Of a DNA stretch of 19,392 nucleotides, positions 15,906 through 19,392 are shown piece by piece. A model generated the notes under the pieces. The model worked only from the letters and a program-made list of their open reading frames with translations. It was not told where the DNA came from and did no database searches. The DNA lies in contig JBFLVN010000033.1 in assembly GCA_040758475.1 (NCBI GenBank), positions 1 to 19,392 on the forward strand. The letters run 5' to 3'. The first letter of the stretch is position 1. Each line of letters opens with the position of its first letter. This DNA comes from JBFLVN01 sp040758475 (lineage in GTDB: Bacteria; JAGRBM01). The position numbers and the translations under genes are program-made.

Positions 15906-15932
15906 CGGTCCGGATAGAATTTCCGGTTACCG
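15906..15932 (+). promoter_or_regulatory. Leader hairpin upstream of the XRE gene
   Basis: CGGTCCGGA (15906-15914) pairs with TCCGG-TT-ACCG (15922-15932): nine base pairs with a two-base bulge and a 7-base loop, ending 23 bases before the ATG at 15956. A second small stem, GTAG (15891-15894) with CTAC (15901-15904), precedes it. It has no T-run, so it is a leader structure that might affect translation or stability rather than a terminator. Confidence 0.4.
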
Positions 15933-15955
15933 ACGACGTTTTGGGCAGGGCTGGT

Positions 15956-16180
15956 ATGGGAAAAGACAACGACCCGCGCGCGAACACTTCCAACAACGTG
16001 CGCAAGCTCCGGGAAGCTCAGATGCTGAGCAAAGCGGCATTGGCCCGGAAAGCTGGCGTAAGCCCCCTCACCATCGACCGGATCGAGAGCGGCATGCAGT
16101 GCCGGATCGATACCAAGCGCAAGATCGTCCTGGCCCTGGGCTTTAGGCTCAGTGACAAGGACAAGGTATTCGTGGATTAA
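15956..16180 (+). CDS. Small XRE-family helix-turn-helix regulator
   Basis: A 74-residue DNA-binding protein consisting almost only of a Cro/CI-type helix-turn-helix (about 12-65): NNVRKLREAQMLSKAALARK, then AGVSPLTIDRIESG, then RKIVLALGF. The ATG at 15956 has AGGG 5 bases upstream; an in-frame TTG at 15941 would add five residues and is less likely. It is the first gene of the pilus operon: pilM starts 4 bases after its stop. Its position and the palindromes beside the promoter suggest that it regulates the operon and itself, but this is inference. No dimerisation or sensor domain is fused, so any signal must act directly or through expression level. Confidence 0.85.
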   Translation: MGKDNDPRANTSNNVRKLREAQMLSKAALARKAGVSPLTIDRIESGMQCRIDTKRKIVLALGFRLSDKDKVFVD

Positions 16181-16184
16181 CCCC

Positions 16185-17255
16185 ATGTTGTTCGGACGCA
16201 GCAAAAACATCATCGGCCTGGACATCGGCTCAAGCGCCGTCAAGGCGGTCGTGCTCAAGCCGACCAAGAAGGGCTACAAGCTCGTCAAGTTCGGCATGAA
16301 GCCCCTGCCGCCGGAAGCGATCGTGGACGGGGCCATCATGAACGCCTCGGTCGTTTCCGAGACGATCCAGGGCCTCGTCGCCGATTTGAAGCTCAAGGAA
16401 AAGGACACGGCGACGAGCGTCTCGGGCCACTCGGTCATCATCAAGAAGATCACCGTGCCCTTCATGGCCGCCGAGCAGCTCCAGGAATCGATCAAGTTCG
16501 AAGCCGAGCAATACGTCCCCTTCGACATCAACGACGTGAACCTGGACTTCCAGATTCTCTCGAAGGAGCCCGACGCCCAGGGGAACATGGACGTCATCCT
16601 GGTCGCGGCGAAGAAGGACCTTATCAACGATTACGTGGCGGTGGTGGCCGAGGCGGGCCTCAACTGCGCCGTGATCGACATCGACGCCTTCACGCTCGAG
16701 AACATGTACGAGGCCAATTACGAGATCAACGAGGGCGAGATCGTCGCGCTCGTGAACATCGGCGCGGCCATCACCACGATCAACGTCTGCAAGAGCGGCA
16801 TCTCCGTCTTCACCCGCGACGTGGCGACGGGCGGAAACATCCTCACCGAGGAAATCCAGAAGCAGCTCAACGTTTCCTACGAGGAGGCCGAGGCCCTCAA
16901 GATCGGAAAGCGCTCCGACGAGCAGGCCGACGAGGTCATCCCCCAGGAAGTCTCCAACATCATCCAGAGCGTGGTCGACCAGATCGTGGGCGATATCCAG
17001 AAGTCGATCGACTTTTTCCTCGCCACGGCGGCCGATCAGGCCATCAGCAAGGTCTACCTCTCGGGCGGCTCCTGCCGGATTCCGGGCCTGGCCCGCGCTC
17101 TCCAGGAGCGGGTTAACATCCCGGTGGAACTCATCAACCCATTTAACTCGGTGCAGTTTTCCGCGAAGGAATTCTCGCCCGAGTACCTGGCCGAGGTGGG
17201 GCCCCAGGCGGCCGTGGCCGTGGGCCTCGCGGTGCGGAAGGTGGGTGACAAATGA
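16185..17255 (+). CDS. pilM: Type IV pilus assembly protein PilM (actin-like)
   Basis: A 356-residue cytoplasmic actin-fold ATP-binding protein of the pilus alignment complex. Evidence: the start MLFGRSKNIIGLDIGSSAVK with the phosphate-1 loop at 11-20, a second nucleotide-binding segment EIVALVNIGA, SGGSCRIPGL from Ser293, and the C-terminal AAVAVGLAVR. The length fits the family. PilM binds the cytoplasmic N-terminus of PilN, whose gene follows with an ATGA overlap. The ATG at 16185 is chosen because the family begins exactly here; the longer in-frame opening back to 16152 runs through the upstream gene. There is no clear ribosome binding site, so translation probably depends on the XRE gene ending 4 bases earlier. 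Confidence 0.95.
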   Translation: MLFGRSKNIIGLDIGSSAVKAVVLKPTKKGYKLVKFGMKPLPPEAIVDGAIMNASVVSETIQGLVADLKLKEKDTATSVSGHSVIIKKITVPFMAAEQLQESIKFEAEQYVPFDINDVNLDFQILSKEPDAQGNMDVILVAAKKDLINDYVAVVAEAGLNCAVIDIDAFTLENMYEANYEINEGEIVALVNIGAAITTINVCKSGISVFTRDVATGGNILTEEIQKQLNVSYEEAEALKIGKRSDEQADEVIPQEVSNIIQSVVDQIVGDIQKSIDFFLATAADQAISKVYLSGGSCRIPGLARALQERVNIPVELINPFNSVQFSAKEFSPEYLAEVGPQAAVAVGLAVRKVGDK

Positions 17256-17812
17256 TTCGCATCAACCTCGTACCGGTAAAAGTCTCGAAAAAAGAAATCG
17301 AGATCCGCAAACAGGCGATCCTGGCGGGGCTCGTCGTGTTGGCGGCCCTGGGGACCGTCTACTCCCTCCACAATTCGATCACCACGAAAATCGATCAGGT
17401 CGTCAAGAACACGGCCGATACCGAGGCCAAGCTCAAGCAGCTCGATTCGACGGTCAAGAAGATCGAGGAATTCAAGAAGCAGAAAGCCGAGCTTGAGAAG
17501 AAGCTCGACGTGATCAACACGCTCATCAAGTCCCGGGCGGGTCCGGTACGGGTGATGGCCGAACTTGCCGTCTCCATGCCCGACAAGCTGTGGATCAACG
17601 ATTTCAACATGAGTTCCGCGAGCCTGGAACTCAAGGGAATCGCCGACGCGGAATCGACGGTCGTGGACTTCGCGCAGAGGATCAAAGAGCAAAAACACCT
17701 GGGGGACGTGACGATCAAGGAACTCCAGGGCGGCAAGCAGAATTCCCCGCAGGGAACGCTTCGCGAGTACGTGGAATTCACGATCTCGTGCGGCGTGAAA
17801 CTCTCGGGTTGA
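17252..17812 (+). CDS. pilN: Type IV pilus inner-membrane protein PilN
   Basis: A 186-residue bitopic inner-membrane protein. It opens with MIRINLVPVK, the conserved PilM-binding INL motif, followed by one membrane segment (about 21-40), a coiled coil (about 48-90, rich in Lys, Glu and Leu), and a periplasmic ferredoxin-like domain (about 95-186) that pairs with PilO. Its ATG overlaps the pilM stop (ATGA), so the two are coupled. With PilM, PilO and PilP it links the cytoplasmic motor to the PilQ secretin. Confidence 0.93.
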   Translation: MIRINLVPVKVSKKEIEIRKQAILAGLVVLAALGTVYSLHNSITTKIDQVVKNTADTEAKLKQLDSTVKKIEEFKKQKAELEKKLDVINTLIKSRAGPVRVMAELAVSMPDKLWINDFNMSSASLELKGIADAESTVVDFAQRIKEQKHLGDVTIKELQGGKQNSPQGTLREYVEFTISCGVKLSG

Positions 17813-17839
17813 TTGGGAAGGCGTAAAGAGGAACGGACG

Positions 17840-18532
17840 ATGGCGCTCGAAGCCGATTTAAAGCAGGCGCTCGACAAGGCCCTCAAGTTGCCGGTGGCGG
17901 CGCGCGTGGGCGTCCTGGCGGCGTTCTACGTCCTCGTAGTGGTGATTTACTACGTGGCTTTCTACCTCGATCAGGTCAAGGTCCTCGAACAGCAGACCAA
18001 GGCTTTCGAGCAGATTCACGCCAAGCTCGTCCAGACCCAGAACATCGCCAGCCAGATCGACACGTTCATCGAGGAAGTCGAGCAACTCAAGGAAAAGCTC
18101 GCCCAGGCCCAGGACCAGCTCCCGCCGGACGCCCGCATGGACGTCCTCATCGAGCAAGTCACCCGGCTCGGGAAGGACAACGGCTTGCGCTTTACGAAGA
18201 TCACTCCCAAGAATGAAACATCCCAGGGTTTCTATGCCCTGATCCCGATCGATTTCGAAATGGCGGGTAAATACCACGCCTTCGGGCTCTTCTTCAGCGA
18301 ATTGGCGGCCCAGTCCCGCATCATGAACGTCCAGGGGCTCAAACTCGCCCGCGAGAAGAACGAGAGCAACGAACTCAAGGCTTCTTTTACAGTGAATACC
18401 TACCGGGCCATCGAGCAGGCCATCCAGAAAAGTGGCGACGGCAAACAAGGCGCCGCACCGGCCGGCAAAGGCGCCGAAGGAATGAAGAAATTGAGCGGTG
18501 GCGGCGCCGATGAGGCGAAGGCCGTTCACTAG
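17840..18532 (+). CDS. pilO: Type IV pilus inner-membrane protein PilO
   Basis: A 230-residue protein with a short cytoplasmic N-terminus, one membrane segment (about 21-42), a coiled coil (about 45-100, rich in Gln, Glu and Lys) and a periplasmic ferredoxin-like domain (about 100-200, including IPIDFEMAGKYHAFGLFFSE). The Gly/Ala/Lys-rich tail after about 200 is probably disordered. PilO forms heterodimers with PilN and binds PilP. The ATG at 17840 is chosen because AGAGGA (17827-17832) stands 7 bases upstream; an in-frame TTG at 17813 directly after the pilN stop would add nine residues and lacks a site of its own. Confidence 0.92.
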   Translation: MALEADLKQALDKALKLPVAARVGVLAAFYVLVVVIYYVAFYLDQVKVLEQQTKAFEQIHAKLVQTQNIASQIDTFIEEVEQLKEKLAQAQDQLPPDARMDVLIEQVTRLGKDNGLRFTKITPKNETSQGFYALIPIDFEMAGKYHAFGLFFSELAAQSRIMNVQGLKLAREKNESNELKASFTVNTYRAIEQAIQKSGDGKQGAAPAGKGAEGMKKLSGGGADEAKAVH

Positions 18533-18543
18533 GTTGCTGGGAA

Positions 18544-19137
18544 ATGAACACGATGAAACGCAAATCGGCTAGGTCGTTTGAGGTTCTCGGGGCGGTCGCA
18601 CTCCTGGGCGCCCTCCTCCTGGCTTGCGAGGAAGCCCCGCCCCCCGCGGCCAAGCCCGCCGCTCCGGTGGCGGCGGCGAAGCCCGCAGCCCCCGCTACTC
18701 CTGCGGCCGCTCCGGCGGCTGGGCAGCCTGTCGCGGGGCAGCCGCCAGCGGCGGCTCCGGCGGAAGGAGCGGCTGCGCCCGCCGCCACGGTGGCTGCGGC
18801 CACCCCGGAGAGCGAGGCGTTCGATTACCGCCCTCAAGTCCTGCGCGATCCCTTCGAGCCTTACGTCGAAGTGGTTGAAGAAGACAGCATCAAAGGGCCG
18901 CTCGAGTACTACGACCTGAGCGAAATCCAGGTGCTCGGGATCATCTCGGGCATCCGGGACGCTCGCGCCAAGGTCAAAGTCGGAACCGAATACTTCACGA
19001 TCCAGCGCGGCACGCCGATCGGGAAGAACCATGGCCGCGTCATCGCGATCCGGGGCAACGAGATCATCATCCGCGAGCGCTTCCGCGACGAAGTGACCCG
19101 TGGATATAAGTACGCGGAGACGAGTCTCAAGATGTGA
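18544..19137 (+). CDS. pilP: Type IV pilus lipoprotein PilP
   Basis: A 197-residue lipoprotein. The signal ends in lipobox LLAC with the lipidated Cys28. A long Ala/Pro-rich spacer (about 31-87) crosses the periplasm, then the conserved RDPFEPY (101-107) and the C-terminal beta domain (about 115-190; PLEYYDLSEIQVLGIISG and GRVIAIRGNEIIIRE), which contacts the N-terminal domains of PilQ. The start ATG is 11 bases after the pilO stop; a second in-frame ATG at 18553 is possible and leaves the signal intact. The Ala/Pro spacer is long and its DNA is a GC-rich low-complexity repeat of GCN/CCN codons. Confidence 0.92.
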   Translation: MNTMKRKSARSFEVLGAVALLGALLLACEEAPPPAAKPAAPVAAAKPAAPATPAAAPAAGQPVAGQPPAAAPAEGAAAPAATVAAATPESEAFDYRPQVLRDPFEPYVEVVEEDSIKGPLEYYDLSEIQVLGIISGIRDARAKVKVGTEYFTIQRGTPIGKNHGRVIAIRGNEIIIRERFRDEVTRGYKYAETSLKM

Positions 19138-19211
19138 TTGCGGCGCGGGGGCGGGTGGTGCTCCCGGCTGGTTGTGACAAAGGCTTGAGAGAGTTTTAGG
19201 AGCTTCGAGTT

Positions 19212-19392
19212 ATGAGGACTACAGGGATGGGTAAGTGGCAAAACACGGTGGCGCTAGCGGCGGCTTTTCTCTTCGCCTGGGCGGTAAGCCCGGCGGCGGC
19301 GCGCAGGCCGGCACGGGCTGAGGGTTCTTCCCGGCTCGTAGCCCAAGCAGACCCTGCGGCGGCTGGCGAAGAGGAATTCGAGTTCGAAGAAG
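19212..19392 (+). CDS. pilQ: Pilus secretin PilQ, N-terminal fragment (cut by window end)
   Basis: An open frame starting at ATG 19212 runs off the window after 60 codons. AGGAG (19198-19202) lies 9 bases upstream. The visible part is a Sec signal peptide: MRTTGMGKWQ, a hydrophobic core (VALAAAFLFAWAV), and a probable cleavage after PAAA, followed by a low-complexity acidic stretch. This, directly after pilP, is where the outer-membrane secretin gene pilQ always stands; no secretin domain is inside the window, so the name rests on gene order and the signal peptide. Confidence 0.75.
   Translation, partial: MRTTGMGKWQNTVALAAAFLFAWAVSPAAARRPARAEGSSRLVAQADPAAAGEEEFEFEE

Noticed and set aside
15862..15955. 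c-di-GMP (GEMM) riboswitch in the pil leader
   Set aside because: The segment GGTTACCGACG resembles the 3' end of GEMM-I, but the conserved GCAAAGCC region and tetraloop receptor are missing.
18630..18800. GC-rich repetitive DNA inside pilP as a possible separate repeat element
   Set aside because: It is in frame and encodes the Ala/Pro spacer typical of periplasmic linkers, so it is low-complexity coding sequence rather than a mobile or regulatory repeat.

Overview
The window is GC-rich bacterial chromosome, densely coded almost entirely on the + strand. Three short stretches are much more AT-rich and hold the control elements (about 8380-8530, 12170-12200, 15720-15860). The type IV pilus order pilM-N-O-P-Q, two lipoproteins with lipobox signals, a secretin start, and the many two-component and sigma-54 proteins point to a Gram-negative (diderm) bacterium. 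A Desulfobacterota/Myxococcota-like or related environmental lineage is my best guess, but there is no rRNA or other decisive marker. I see no tRNA, rRNA, CRISPR array, insertion sequence or phage gene.

Layout. (1) 1-306 is a non-coding leader with inverted repeats. (2) 307-3688 holds two tandem paralogous lipoproteins, each an Ig-like domain followed by seven propeller repeats. (3) 3728-8293 is a signalling operon: stand-alone receiver, membrane PAS histidine kinase, second stand-alone receiver, and a 703-residue REC-Hpt-REC-REC-GGDEF diguanylate cyclase. It ends at a strong hairpin (8331-8356). (4) A near-consensus sigma-54 promoter (8532-8547) precedes an NtrC-type activator (8610-10100) and a PAS-PAS-kinase-REC hybrid kinase (to 12138). 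(5) 12233-15693 is a translationally coupled pair: a CrtC/DUF7064-like protein and a PEP-synthase/rifampicin-phosphotransferase-like enzyme, possibly a little-described small-molecule pathway. (6) 15694-15955 is an AT-rich control region with a sigma-70 promoter and five AATT tetrads spaced at the DNA helical repeat. (7) 15956-19392 is a small XRE regulator followed by pilM, pilN, pilO, pilP and the start of pilQ.

How they may work together (inference). The first kinase can phosphorylate the two stand-alone receivers. The only Hpt domain in the window lies inside the diguanylate cyclase, so phosphate from either kinase could pass through it to control c-di-GMP synthesis. No DNA-binding output exists in the 3728-8293 group. 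The NtrC activator supplies transcriptional output and probably regulates its own sigma-54 promoter. c-di-GMP and NtrC proteins commonly control type IV pili in related bacteria, which would fit the pil operon about 3.5 kb downstream of the hybrid kinase, but the link here is by proximity only.
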